Part shown: positions 1 through 47,299 of the stretch, piece after piece
Layout: each line of letters opens with the position of its first letter
Numbering within the stretch: position 1 is the first letter of the stretch
Source of the DNA: Lepisosteus oculatus
Lineage: Eukaryota > Chordata > Actinopteri > Semionotiformes > Lepisosteidae
DNA: 64,000 nucleotides
Reading direction: 5' to 3'
Assembly: GCF_040954835.1 (NCBI RefSeq)
Contig: NC_090712.1
Coordinates: 7,015,284 to 7,079,283 of the forward strand
Translations under genes and position numbers: made by a program
The notes under the pieces: generated by a model
What the model saw: the letters and a program-made list of their open reading frames with translations, nothing else
Told to the model about the DNA's origin: nothing
Databases searched by the model: none

Positions 1-481
1 TGCTAGCTATGACACTACGTGCCAGGGACAGCAGAGACTGACTGTTGCCAAAATCAATTCTTACTCTACAGCCACACTCCTCTTGATTCAGATAGTCTTT
101 ACACAGGCATAGGAGATGCCTGTACACTTTGAGGGTAATGCCCGTTTCAATATTTAATCTTTGTGCATTTTCGATAAGGGCACAGGAGAGGATAGCTGCA
201 AACAAACCACAATCGCTAAAGCAAGAAATATGGTTCAGAACAGATGCAGTAAGTAGCTTGAGGACAGGGTGTGATGTGAAAACTCCTTTCAGAAGCACTG
301 CTGACGTAGATGTGGTCTGGACATGCCCTCCCACATTGTTATGTATTTGCTTGAGTCTGCCGGTAGGACCAAAACATGATGTGAAGATCTGCCTGAACAC
401 TGCCAGTTTCTGACACACTTTATCATCTGATAAAGGTTCAGCAGTACAGAGCGAGGTCTTTTTATTTGACAGACGAGACAT
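1..481 (-). CDS. mkks: mkks (McKusick-Kaufman/BBS6 chaperonin-like protein), N-terminal part, runs off the left edge
   Basis: MKKS/BBS6 is a group II chaperonin-like protein that, with BBS10, BBS12 and CCT, helps assemble the BBSome for ciliary trafficking. The ATG is at 481 on the minus strand and the frame stays open for 160 codons to the window edge. It starts MSRLSNKKTSLC and then shows CFGPTGRLKQIHNN, the equatorial-domain segment that in human reads CYGPSGRLKQLHN, followed by SCFSDCGLFAAIL and LIENAQRL. These match human MKKS in order and spacing, from memory of that protein. A probable splice acceptor (GATAG, exon from 493) lies 12 nt upstream of the ATG, so this is the first coding exon. 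The gene is partial: the apical domain and C-terminus lie left of the window. The leader carries two further ORFs at 700-849 and 1196-1390. Confidence 0.95.
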   Translation of the reverse strand, partial: MSRLSNKKTSLCTAEPLSDDKVCQKLAVFRQIFTSCFGPTGRLKQIHNNVGGHVQTTSTSAVLLKGVFTSHPVLKLLTASVLNHISCFSDCGLFAAILSCALIENAQRLNIETGITLKVYRHLLCLCKDYLNQEECGCRVRIDFGNSQSLLSLARSVIAS

Positions 482-541
482 CTTTGCTTTAGCCTATCAG
501 AGAAACTAAAGACTTTGAATTTCTTTTAAAGTCCAAGCCAT

Positions 542-586
542 TTTATTTCATGTGGATAATTTACAGAAAGGCCATGCAGATTTATT
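542..586 (-). terminator. two AATAAA hexamers between the mkks leader ORFs and the mkks ATG
   Basis: Read on the minus strand, AATAAA occurs at 586-581 and again at 547-542, after the leader ORF 2 stop (700) and before the mkks ATG (481). This is where premature poly(A) sites would have to lie to give short mRNAs encoding only the two microproteins, as reported for human MKKS. Two hexamers in 45 nt of AT-rich DNA could also be chance. Confidence 0.5.
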
Positions 587-699
587 TATGTCTGACCTCA
601 TTTATAGACCCATTTCAAAGTACAACCTTTTTAATTTAAACTTAAATAGCAAGGATCAGCACATAATGGTCTAGTTTGGCTCTTCCGATTGTGGCATCA

Positions 700-849
700 T
701 TACTTGACATCCTTCTGTTTCAATGCAAGATCCGAACGAGTCGAGCTTTTCACAGTCTTTTGCAATAGATATGTCCCAAGGTGAATACCAAGAAAAGAAA
801 GTCCTGCCACAAGCAGCCAGTTCTTCTGCAACCAACTTCTATTGCTCAT
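700..849 (-). CDS. mkks leader ORF 2: 49-aa single-pass microprotein, probable uMKKS2 homologue
   Basis: This ORF is in the mkks 5' leader, 218 nt upstream of the mkks ATG, and is shorter than usual gene-calling cut-offs. It starts at 849 with A at -3 (CTAACATGA) and stops TAA at 700-702. The 49-residue product begins MSNRSWLQKN and has one hydrophobic segment, WLLVAGLSFLGIHLGTYLLQ (about residues 11-30). A basic tail ending KQKDVK follows. Human MKKS mRNA is reported to carry a leader ORF of about 50 aa (uMKKS2) whose product goes to mitochondria. Position, length and topology agree here; I did not align the sequences. The exon appears to begin at 904 (acceptor TTTCAG). The basic N-terminus plus short membrane span fits a mitochondrial membrane microprotein, which is inference. 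Confidence 0.82.
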   Translation of the reverse strand: MSNRSWLQKNWLLVAGLSFLGIHLGTYLLQKTVKSSTRSDLALKQKDVK

Positions 850-1181
850 GTTAGCAGCCTTTAACGAGGGATCTTTTTGTCATTAATTGGAGATTAATTT
901 CTGCCTGAAATGAAAGGGAAAATTACACATATTGTTAGACTAAGAAATACAATAGAGAACTTCCATATTTAATAGATTTTTTTTAAAAATAGCTTCTCCA
1001 GATAGGTCATTGCCTGAGTCAAAGCAATTCTATTTTGTGCCATTACATCTTCTATAATATTCACTATGAGATTGCAGATGAACATCAATTCTATTTACCT
1101 ACAGCACGAGAAATGGCTGGCACAGGCCAAACTTTAGAATCTTCATTTGAGCCACAGAGCTAAAAAATGACAGCCCAATAC

Positions 1182-1404
1182 CTGTGATCAGTATTCTACT
1201 GCTTTCCTTTTGGGTGACTTTGCTGTTGGGAGACATAGGACACCACGCCGGGCTCTGGCATGTAACTGTCCTCCTTCTTGTGGAAGATAGGATTTGACTT
1301 GATGCTGTACCAACCCCAGTGTACCAGTCCAAGACCCGTGCCCATAACTATAAGCACTTTGTAGTTCTTCCACGCACTTCTTAGTCCCATAGTAACGCTG
1401 GAAC
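1182..1404 (-). other. mkks: mkks non-coding (leader) exon 2
   Basis: Acceptor: TTTCATTTGTAG just before 1404. Donor: CACAG|GTATTG with last exonic base 1182. The exon holds leader ORF 1 almost wall to wall. The preceding exon ends at 1738 (donor AAG|GTGAGT). The next starts at 904 (acceptor CATTTCAG) and holds leader ORF 2. Whether the 904 exon reads straight into the mkks coding exon or is spliced to the acceptor at 493 cannot be settled by eye: no strong donor is visible between 700 and 500. Confidence 0.6.
1196..1390 (-). CDS. mkks leader ORF 1: 64-aa single-pass microprotein, probable uMKKS1 homologue
   Basis: This ORF lies in the second exon of the mkks leader, here placed at 1182-1404 (acceptor TTTGTAG, donor CACAG|GTATTG). 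The ATG at 1390 has A at -3 and G at +4, a strong initiation context. Sixty-four codons follow, to TAG at 1196-1198. The product begins MGLRSAWKNYK, has a hydrophobic stretch KVLIVMGTGLGLVHWGWY (residues 11-28), then a polar tail with MPEPGVVSYV. The human leader is reported to encode uMKKS1 of about 63 aa, also mitochondrial; length, order and topology match. The ORF fills its exon with no competing frame, which argues for a real protein rather than a chance upstream ATG. An in-frame ATG at 1420 lies in the intron and is not used. Confidence 0.83.
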   Translation of the reverse strand: MGLRSAWKNYKVLIVMGTGLGLVHWGWYSIKSNPIFHKKEDSYMPEPGVVSYVSQQQSHPKGKQ

Positions 1405-1739
1405 CTACAAATGAAAACACAGTTTAAAGAAACCAAACAAAAATAAAACAAAATATAAAAAACATCTCCATGCAAATGGTGAAGTCAAACCATGACTGTT
1501 TTAAAACAAAGAACCATTTAATTTGTGACGTTAGCTTCATGACTCTTTACCCTATGATCACTTGCATAATGACTGATTTCATAGAAAGACTACAGAGTGA
1601 ACCATAGCTACGGTTGATAACTGGAAAAATCAAGACACAAAACGTCCGTAGTAAACAAGTATTATTAAACCAAAACCTAGTAAAATATTTTAAATATTCG
1701 TAAGGACTTACAAATACAAGTGACAAAAAAGACTCACCT

Positions 1740-1787
1740 TCAGCAGCTTACAGTTAGAAACACGGCGGCCATTTTGGGTCCTTTCAT
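1740..1787 (-). CDS. mkks exon-1 mini upstream ORF (15 codons)
   Basis: In the first mkks leader exon an ATG at 1787 opens a 15-codon frame (MKGPKMAAVFLTVSC) that stops 1 nt before the last two exonic bases, ahead of the donor AAG|GTGAGT (exon end 1738). A second in-frame ATG at 1772 sits in AAAATGGCCGCC, which is also a good YY1 site. If transcription starts within that motif the longer form would not be made. It may correspond to the most upstream human leader ORF (uMKKS0), but the resemblance is positional only. Confidence 0.4.
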   Translation of the reverse strand: MKGPKMAAVFLTVSC

Positions 1788-2140
1788 TTGCGAATTTCCA
1801 CATATATGCCTGTCAAATATATAAGATGTTTCAGCGCCAAGCACTGCACTATAAGAGACGGTACTATAGTGTAACGAATAATAAGATACAAACTATGAAC
1901 ATGTATTAAGTACTCATTGTTTGTCATTGAAATACACATTCAATCAAAAAACTAGTCGCATCTAATGACACTTCACACTCTGTGTAAACGTCTTTTTCTT
2001 CCATTTTTGTTCTTTTAGTTACCATAACAAGCAAACGTCTTCAAGTGTTTTCAAATTCTGCAGTTTCAGCGATCGTTTCTATGGCATCAAGGACGCCTAT
2101 GGGGGTCCTTCTGTCATCGCAACGTGACCCGTATTCAAAC
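1788..2140. promoter_or_regulatory. head-to-head mkks/slx4ip promoter region
   Basis: The first mkks exon (ending at 1738) and a likely first slx4ip exon (ending at 2183) point away from each other, leaving a shared interval of at most about 350 bp. YY1-type motifs mark both sides: AAAATGGCCGCC on the minus strand near 1766-1777, and CTGATGGCGG on the plus strand near 2140-2149. No TATA box at a convincing distance and no CpG-dense island were seen. The transcription starts are inferred. Confidence 0.5.
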
Positions 2141-2183
2141 CTGATGGCGGAAAGAGAACGTGGAAACATTTGTGCTGCTTTCG
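2050..2183 (+). other. slx4ip: probable slx4ip non-coding first exon
   Basis: A good donor, TTCG|GTACGT, lies at 2183/2184 on the plus strand, opposite the mkks start, and the next slx4ip exon at 3685 begins in non-coding sequence. The 5' boundary given is arbitrary. The stretch contains three in-phase ATGs (first near 2081); if included in the mRNA they would open a 37-codon upstream ORF beginning MASRTPMG that terminates just inside the 3685 exon (TGA after CysHis). Confidence 0.45.
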
Positions 2184-3684
2184 GTACGTAGCGGCTTCGA
2201 TAAAAAAACAACAACAACAACAACGCAGTTTCCATGTAAGGAAAACCAGAAGCTATGCATTATAAAACATTGTTAAAATAAAATTGCATGTCTATTTCTT
2301 AAAGAAAAGGTGCTTGTATTGTTACTATAGTGATAGTTCACAGCTGTTTCCACACATTTCTATGCACTGTAATCTTGTTGACATTTTACGATGGAATGGA
2401 ATCGCTGTAACTATGTGTAGTATCGCAGCTGTACTTGCTCGTTTTACCTAATACAACTAGGTTGTCGGCCCCACACGTCCCGAAGAGCCTTAATATTCAT
2501 TACTGTTTTAAAATTTAGTTTGGAAACAAATGCTTTTTAAAAATAAATTTCACTTGAACATGGAATATTGTCTGTATAATTACATTTTAACACATAAACG
2601 TATTTATCAGGAATACCGAGGATTTATTAGCGTTAGATGTTTTTTTAAAAAGCAAACCCTTCTCATAACATGTATTTATTGTTCGCAATAACTGTTTTCA
2701 TACGTGCACTCTCAAGTTGCTTTTTGACGGTGCAGAATTTTAAGACACATTGGACAGAAGGATTTATATCGGTAATAGCATTTTTAAATTATTTTGAGAC
2801 CAGAGTTGTGCACACATCACTATTGTCATTGCAAAAGTTGTGTTATCAAATATTAAACTATAAGACCATAAGCAAAATGCAAATAATCTGAAATGTATCT
2901 CTGGATTTACTTAATAGGAAGTGTGTGTGTGTATCCTTTAAGTTGCAGTGTTGACGGTGCAACACTTTTCCACAGTAAGTTTTTATTTGAAAGATAAAAA
3001 CGTGATCTAAGGAAAGACACGTGTCAGTAGCGTGCGAGAACCCAAAGCTACGTGTGATATGCTCTGGGGTTTTTATTTCCGCTGGCTTTTTGTTTTTAAA
3101 GAAAGCTGCATCAGTCACCAAATGATAACTGTGAACTACCTTCATATTTTATTCTTTAGTTTTCTTTATAAGATTTGGGCAACAGTGTGGAGTTCTTGTA
3201 CCATACATTTTTGTACAATCATCTCTGCCCCTGCTGATTTTGAACAGCTGTTGTGTTTGACAGCTGTGGGACGGATGCAGAATAACATTCTGCAATCTAT
3301 CATATTTTCCCCATAACCATTAAATACCAGAACCGCAAGGTAATTAAGGTCTGTATTGTTGTGTATCACTTTGAGCGATGACTCAGTGACAGGTTTTGCA
3401 ATTTAGGCATGTTTCTTTTATGATATCATCCATAAAATATTTTTCAAGAAAGTGCTGGGAGGAATTGCTTAGTGCATGAATATGTTTTATAATTCTGAGA
3501 TAAATTTTGCTATCGGGCGTCATAGAAGGTGACGACATTACTGAGTGTGGGAAAATGACCTTTGGGCACAATCAGAAAGTCATTTGTCAAAATGTAATTT
3601 TTTGCATGCCCTGCTCATAGTAATGTAAAAGTAAAGGTGTTCAATTTATATTTCGATGTCTATGTTTTATTTGCTATTTTTCAG
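2184..3684 (+). other. slx4ip leader intron, nothing recognised
   Basis: AT-rich intron between the probable first exon and the ATG exon. Apart from an (AAC) run at about 2208-2225 and a short TG run near 2922, I see no repeat, RNA gene or coding signal in it. Confidence 0.4.
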
Positions 3685-3709
3685 GTTGTCACTGAATGTC
3701 ATGCAAAAA

Positions 3710-41307
<37,598 letters not shown>

Positions 41308-42235
41308 GGGAAGAGACAGTAGGGATAACGCCTCTTGCTGTAATGTTTTGCATGACAAAAAAACCTTTAACATCGTTTTAAATTCAGATCCATCATGTTT
41401 TAATAATTATGACCTTGGCCACAGTTCTCCTAAAACCATGAAAAATATTTTCTATGAAGTGTTTTTAAGTAAAATTCCACAGTACAATTTCTATAGTGAG
41501 ACAGACATTATTTTAAATGGTCTTTTTCCAGTGACAAAAGGGATAGGCCTTTACAACAGCTCACCCGTTCTGATGAATTCTTGTGCAAATATACATGTGT
41601 GTCAGAACAGGAAATAATGCCAAAGGTGGGGACTGATGGCTGGGGACGAAGGCTTCATCAGTTTGCTGTAACAACCCTAAAAAAGCTCATTTTATTAAAT
41701 GCATTCACTCCTAAAAGGGCTGTTTCCAACTGGCGTACCACTTGACTGAAAAGAACACAAGTTCACGTGTGCTTGCTCCACTGTCTCGCTTGTGATAAAT
41801 GTCTTTTGAGGCAGGAACAATTCTTGAGGTTTTGCTTTGGCGAAGGATGGAGGAAGTGAGGTCGTTCCCATCACTGACAATCTGAGGATTCCTGTGTGAA
41901 TAATGCATAGTTGATGTCGAACTGAGGTAATCAGGCAGCTTCCAGAGTGCAGTGTGGACCACCCAGAAAGGTCTCGGAAATACAAGATGCCAAAGGCGGG
42001 GTTGTTCCTTAAACTCCCAAAGCTGATCCAAATGGAAATGGACTCTGAGGTCTGTGAGATTGTTTGAAAGAGCTGTTTTAAAAAGCTCCATGTGCACACA
42101 CCCCTTCTGTAGGGTGTATTATGAAAATATCCCATGCTTTTAATAATCACATTTTAGCAAAAGCAACCACTTAAATGTTATGGATGATTACTAATATGAT
42201 TCTCACACTTTATTAAATAAAATATTGAGACTATT
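41308..42235 (+). other. slx4ip: slx4ip 3'UTR with AATAAA at 42216-42221
   Basis: The TGA is followed by about 0.9 kb ending at the first convincing plus-strand AATAAA (42216-42221, in TATTAAATAAAATATT). The end coordinate is estimated. Two overlapping antisense ORFs (128 and 151 codons at about 41695-42150) are not treated as genes. Confidence 0.5.
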
Positions 42236-43676
42236 AGAAACTGAAATATTAAATTGAATTTTTAAAATTATTTTATTGCATTGTATTGTATACTAATTAA
42301 TTTTAATTAAAAATGATTGGTATCATCGAATGGGATCTTTGTATAATGAAAAGAGTAAAAGCCACTTAGGTTAGAATCTCTCATTGCTGCTTGATGTGAA
42401 AATAGAAGTGTCTATAGTTAATCCACCAGAGAATTATAGGCCAGGTTAATTAAATGGAACAACAATGTTATGACAAAATGTTGAGAACAAACTTCAATAA
42501 TCTTTAAATTAATAAGGAATTTCAAAAAGGTTAAATCATATGTAACAAACCTAAGTAATGGCAATATATCTATTTATTTCAGAATTTTTAATTATCAATT
42601 TTAAAACTGTGAATCCAAGGTAATGTGCAGATTATTTACTAGTTAATAAACAGAAAATGGTGAGTTATAAGAAGTGGAAAAGTGTATTGGGCTGAGGTAA
42701 TTTGTGAAGTGCCACAGGAATCTGTTCTAGGTCCTCTGTTCTTTGATTTCTATATATGATCTAGATTCTGCTTTAGTCAGCAAATGTGAGCTGGAAGAAA
42801 TGTCTGTTTGAAAAGATCTTATGTGTTTTGTGGACTCCTTATAGTCTTTATCCAGACAATATGGTGTCTGGACATTGTCCAGAATGCCAACAAAAATCTA
42901 GAATATATTGTGAAAATTATAGAATTCATGTAAAGGGAAATTGTTAAATTTGTAGAATGCTTTGGTAAGACTACTTTAAAATATTGTGAACAATTGTTTT
43001 TCTCTCCCCCATAAAACAGGAGTAAGAAAACAGGTTAATTTCTTAAATGGATTTTCATCATACTCTGTCCTTTTTGTCCAATATTTATCTTTTCTTATTG
43101 AAACTTTACACTCTTCTCATTACTGGATTGTTCGCATTTTGTGCAAATGAGCTAAATGCTCAGAATTTTAATGACATTGATTTTAAAATTGCAACATGAA
43201 AACCAATTGTTATTTTGCCCTGCAATGCATATCAGTTTTTGGAAGAGCTTCATTTTATCACAAAACTTGTCAGATTCTGGTGGTTTGAATCTGTTGCAGA
43301 CCTTCATAGGTTCTTTTTCTTGAGCTCATCTTCGTTTATTGTTGTGCTTAGAAATATTACGGCAGAAGGGAGAATTAAAGACAACTTAAGAAAGCAAATA
43401 ACCCAACCCAGTCTTAATCTGTGTATAGTCCCACGCTGACGAAGGTAAGGTTGTGTGTATATTGCAGTTTTATTTACACCTCACATTTAATTAAAGGTGA
43501 TGTGATCATTTTAAGTATAGCTTAATTGCTGGTAGATTAACCGATCCTGATGACAGAAATGTGGATGGAAAGATCGGAAAATACTGAAAGAGTAAAGGAA
43601 ATGACAACATCCAAAATTCCAGCAGTTAAGCTTTTAAACAACAGGTACCATATCACTAAAGGTGAGATGATTTCAA

Positions 43677-43925
43677 ACTGGGTGGCACGGAGGTGTGGCA
43701 GCTAGCATTGGCGGTTCGTAGCTCCTGGATCCTGGGTTCAAATCTGGCCTTGTGAACCTTCTGTGTGTATAATCGGTGCATTATCCTTAAAGGTTTTCTC
43801 CCTCTCCTCCAGTTCCCTTCCACAGAACAAACGTCTAGTCTAAGTTTGAGATTAATTGTGGTCTCTAACTGTGTACCTCATAGTCATGTGTTTGTGTCCT
43901 TTCATGGACTGATATCTTGACCAGG
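43677..43925 (+). mobile_element. decayed tRNA-derived SINE-like element, plus orientation
   Basis: It starts GGGTGGCACGGAGGTGTGG (A-box-like), has GGGTTCAAATCTGG (B box, about 43734-43747), then GGTTTTCTCCCTCTCCTCC and TTTCATGGACTGAT. This order of phrases is that of a very common fish repeat (GGTGGCACGGTGG... GGTTCGAAT... TTCTCC... TGGACTGG). Heavily mutated. Confidence 0.6.
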
Positions 43926-43929
43926 GTAT

Positions 43930-44080
43930 TTTGCCTTAAGCTTCCAGGTGATCCTAAACTTAAACAAACTTGCTCAAGGTAACAACAGCGGTGACAGAGT
44001 GGAATCTGAACCCACAACCTTCCAGTTAAAAGTCCAGAGTCCTGACTTCCACTCCACCCTGTTGCTACCTGACAGTGAGT
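43930..44080 (-). mobile_element. decayed tRNA-derived SINE-like head, minus orientation
   Basis: Read on the minus strand from about 44075: GGGTGGAGTGGAAGTCAGGA (A-box region), CTGGACTTTTAACTGGAAGG, then GTGGGTTCAGATTCC (B box, 44001-44012 on the plus strand). It continues into CACCGCTGTTGTTACCTTG and AGCAAG, a typical fish SINE body. Confidence 0.6.
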
Positions 44081-44339
44081 AGTTAAGATCCAGTACTGTG
44101 GCAGCACTAGACAGACTTGACAATCTCAGTCATCTGTATAGTTAATTCTGTCCTTTGGAATATTTATAATACTTTAGCATAAAGAGCTTTGATGAGACCT
44201 GTGCTGTTGTGATATTCAGAAGCCCAACACAATAAAATTAATAGAGGTCATGACAATCTTGTATTCTAAAGAATAATAGAATTCTGTAATACAGGAAAGT
44301 TATTTTTGAAGGACATTGATCAAGTGTACAAACAGTAAT

Positions 44340-44410
44340 ATCCTAAACAGAACTGAACCCACAAACCTTGAGTCATTAGTCCAGACTACTCCTCCACACT
44401 GCTGTGGATT
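44340..44410 (-). mobile_element. second minus-strand SINE-like head fragment
   Basis: The minus strand reads CAGCAGTGTGGAGGAGTAGT, CTGGACTAATGACTCAAGG, GTGGGTTCAGTTC: the same tRNA-like head as at 43930-44080, without a clear body. Confidence 0.45.
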
Positions 44411-45964
44411 TCAGTAATGGGTGTCTCAGTCCCACCCACTACATCATTTACTGATTCACTTGTGCACTGTATGTAAGGCATCACATGCATGGATATTTAG
44501 TGTTGGCTAATGGCACAGTGAAAAAGTCAACCTCTGAACCTCTGGACTAGATCTGAACATGTGTCTCAAGTTGGTGAACCATTCAGGAACCCTTTACTTT
44601 CATATTTTTAAGATTCTTCTAAGCAATGGAAAGTTTCTATGATTAACTCATTAATTCACAGCTCATAGATCAGAAAATGTTGCACTAGAGCACTTAAATA
44701 TAGTTTTGAGCCACTGAGTTAATACCATTGTAAATAGTAGAGGTAATGTCACTAAATATTACAAGATTGTGTACAAGTTTTGAAACACTGACACTGTTTG
44801 TCTATAAAGGCAACATAATGTTCCCATGCCAGTTGTGCTATGTGTAGCTCTTTTAAATGTTCTTGCACGTTTGCATAGATTCGAGCTCCAAAAAAGACCA
44901 CAGATTGAACAAAGTTTCCACTGTTATGCAATTCACGTGGCCTGTCAGCTGTTTGTCTACTGCATATATTAATCGTGACCTTCCCCATAAATAAATCCAC
45001 TGAAAACAAAGCTTAATTCTCTTTTCGTACAAAATATTTAATAAATATTACTTTCAAAAAAATTCACTGCCAGGAACAACACCTCAAAAAAATCATTCTC
45101 AAGTTCTTAACACTAATGTCAATGTACACAAAATATCTCCAGGATCTGAAGGGTTAACGAATGAGATTAACATGACTGAAGAGCCTCTTAAGAAAAGGAA
45201 AGAAATGCACAGCAAAAGCACCGATTCCTCAGTTAGGCAAGGCCATTTGTGTGGTTGCAGTTCTAAAATGTTCCCATTGGATGTTCTACTGTTCAAGTAT
45301 TCACTGTCTAGCTTATTACATTTTGCTAATAAAAGCAGAAAGTAATTACAAAAAATAGATGTACATATGGTTCATTATATAATGAGGAAAAACAGGATTT
45401 TACAAGGATGTACTTTTTTCCTTTCCAAACACCTTGCACTTTTGTGTTTTTAACATGCAACAGATCAGCTACACTATTTTGTTCCCTTAAAATGTTTTCT
45501 TTATGGCAAATTGTGTCTGTCACTACCTTTTTCTAAAACCCAAAGCAGCAAAACTATATTCATTCTCCTTTTTTTCTCACATGCCTTAGGTACTTTACAA
45601 AAAGATGTCCTGGCAAAATTGATACTATATAAATCGTTTCAAACATCTGACGTACAAAACCCTTTTTTTTTCCGGGCAAAAAAATGCCCATCCTATTGTT
45701 AAAAAATAAACTATTCTTTCTAGAACACTTCAAATTTTGGCATTTAGGCAACATGAAACAAATTTTCATCAAAAATAAAGAAGCTGTAAGCTTACAAAGC
45801 TATCAAAACCTTCAAATCTAAACAATACATATAAATAAAAAGGAATGATATTTTAAGGCTCTTGATTATTAAGTTAATAAATCAAATATACACAGTGATT
45901 AATTAAAAAAATATTTACATCTATACAACGTTCTAAATTGACACTTTAAATTCTTCATATTTGC

Positions 45965-46035
45965 AGCAACTGCTGACATTTCGAACCCCCTCCCACCCCC
46001 ACCCCCCAACAAAAAATATAATAAAAAATAAATAA
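45965..46035. repeat. low-complexity C-rich then A-rich tract in the jag1 3'UTR
   Basis: CCCCCTCCCACCCCCACCCCCC followed by an A-rich run; on the mRNA strand a U-rich stretch then a G-rich run that could form a G-quadruplex. Confidence 0.6.
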
Positions 46036-47299
46036 ACTTTTTTGATGGTTGCTGTGGTATGGAGCTGCAAAGGCACTTTCAAATACAGAACTAGTTGTAC
46101 ACCAACCATAAAAAGCCCATGTTAATATGGAAAATGCTAAATGCTATTTATTTTCTGGTAAAAGCAACAGGACTACGTGTGGACTGTGTTGAATACAGTA
46201 CCGGAGAAGGACGTTTCTACTGTCGATCAGGGTTTAGACCGTTTCAGTTCTGCATCCGTCCCCATTTCACTTAAGCCACTGCCTTTGCTGGGAATTGTCT
46301 CTAGTTGCTTACAGGAGGCATAGTTCCCCAAGTTGATTACCGAGTTTTCCAGTATGCTCCACGGGAGCAATCCAGTCCAAACCAGCAAGAGTTTTACACA
46401 AAGCCGACAGGCAGTCTGAAGCTGCGACAGCTTTACTCAAATGACCGTAACTCAGTAAGAAACCAAATGTTTTGTGCTTTTGTTTTCACCTTTTCCTTTT
46501 TTTCCTCGCTCAGGTTTAGCTTTCCTAGGAGTTAAGAAGCAGATACGTGTCCTCATGTCTTCTAGGCGTAGTGTGTGCGTGCCTCTGTGCAGAGGAGACA
46601 GGAGACTCCGGGCCAGAGAGGGGGAGTTACGCAGGGCAGCTGAGGAGTGTTTAAAACTAGGGAACTAGGCGGGGAGGGGGAACAGGAAACTCACAATAGG
46701 CCAATTCTGGTGGGAGCAGGAAAGCCCAGGGCAGCAATAAGAACAAACGTAAAACAAAGAACATCCATTTTTATACCTCCATAGCACAAGCGTAAGAAAT
46801 GGAATGCAAGGTCTTGAGGCCTATGCATTAAACCATATGTATGGCTGGGGAGGGGGGGTTGATGGGGATTAACACAATATTTCTCCATATTTTTTAAAAC
46901 AGAAGGCAGAACAGAAGGGCTGGGAGGGGTGAGACTGTACGTCAGAATTATCCTGCGAGGTAGAGAATTGAAGCAAGAGTGTACATGCACTTTAGAATCA
47001 ATATGTGGGTTAAACAGGAAATGCACATTTTAAGGGTTTATCAACAGGCATGTGCTATAAACCACACAATGCCGACATTTTTAAGCAGCTGTAATGTGAC
47101 AGAGCCAACAGGAAACTGACCATATTTACTAAATATCATAGTAAATATTGATAATTAAAGCCAGAGCCTTTAATGCCAGTACAGAGCTAGAAGAAGCTAA
47201 GCATGAAGGGGGTTGCATGTTTATGTAGATTCTTCTAGTATAATCCTCATCAAAACACAGTAGAGAATCAATATAGAGAACTAACCATGGTCTGGGAAG

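Larger units (their letters stand above)
42236..45014. other. slx4ip/jag1 tail-to-tail spacer
   Basis: It separates the two convergent genes. The left 1.4 kb is AT-rich with nothing recognised. 43677-44410 holds decayed SINE-like copies listed separately. 44420-45014 is AT-rich with no clear feature, though TGGCACAGTGAAAAAGTC near 44510 may be one more SINE-head relic. Confidence 0.5.

Noticed and set aside
129-413. 94-codon plus-strand ORF at the left end
   Set aside because: It is antisense to the mkks coding exon, whose minus-strand frame has clear homology.
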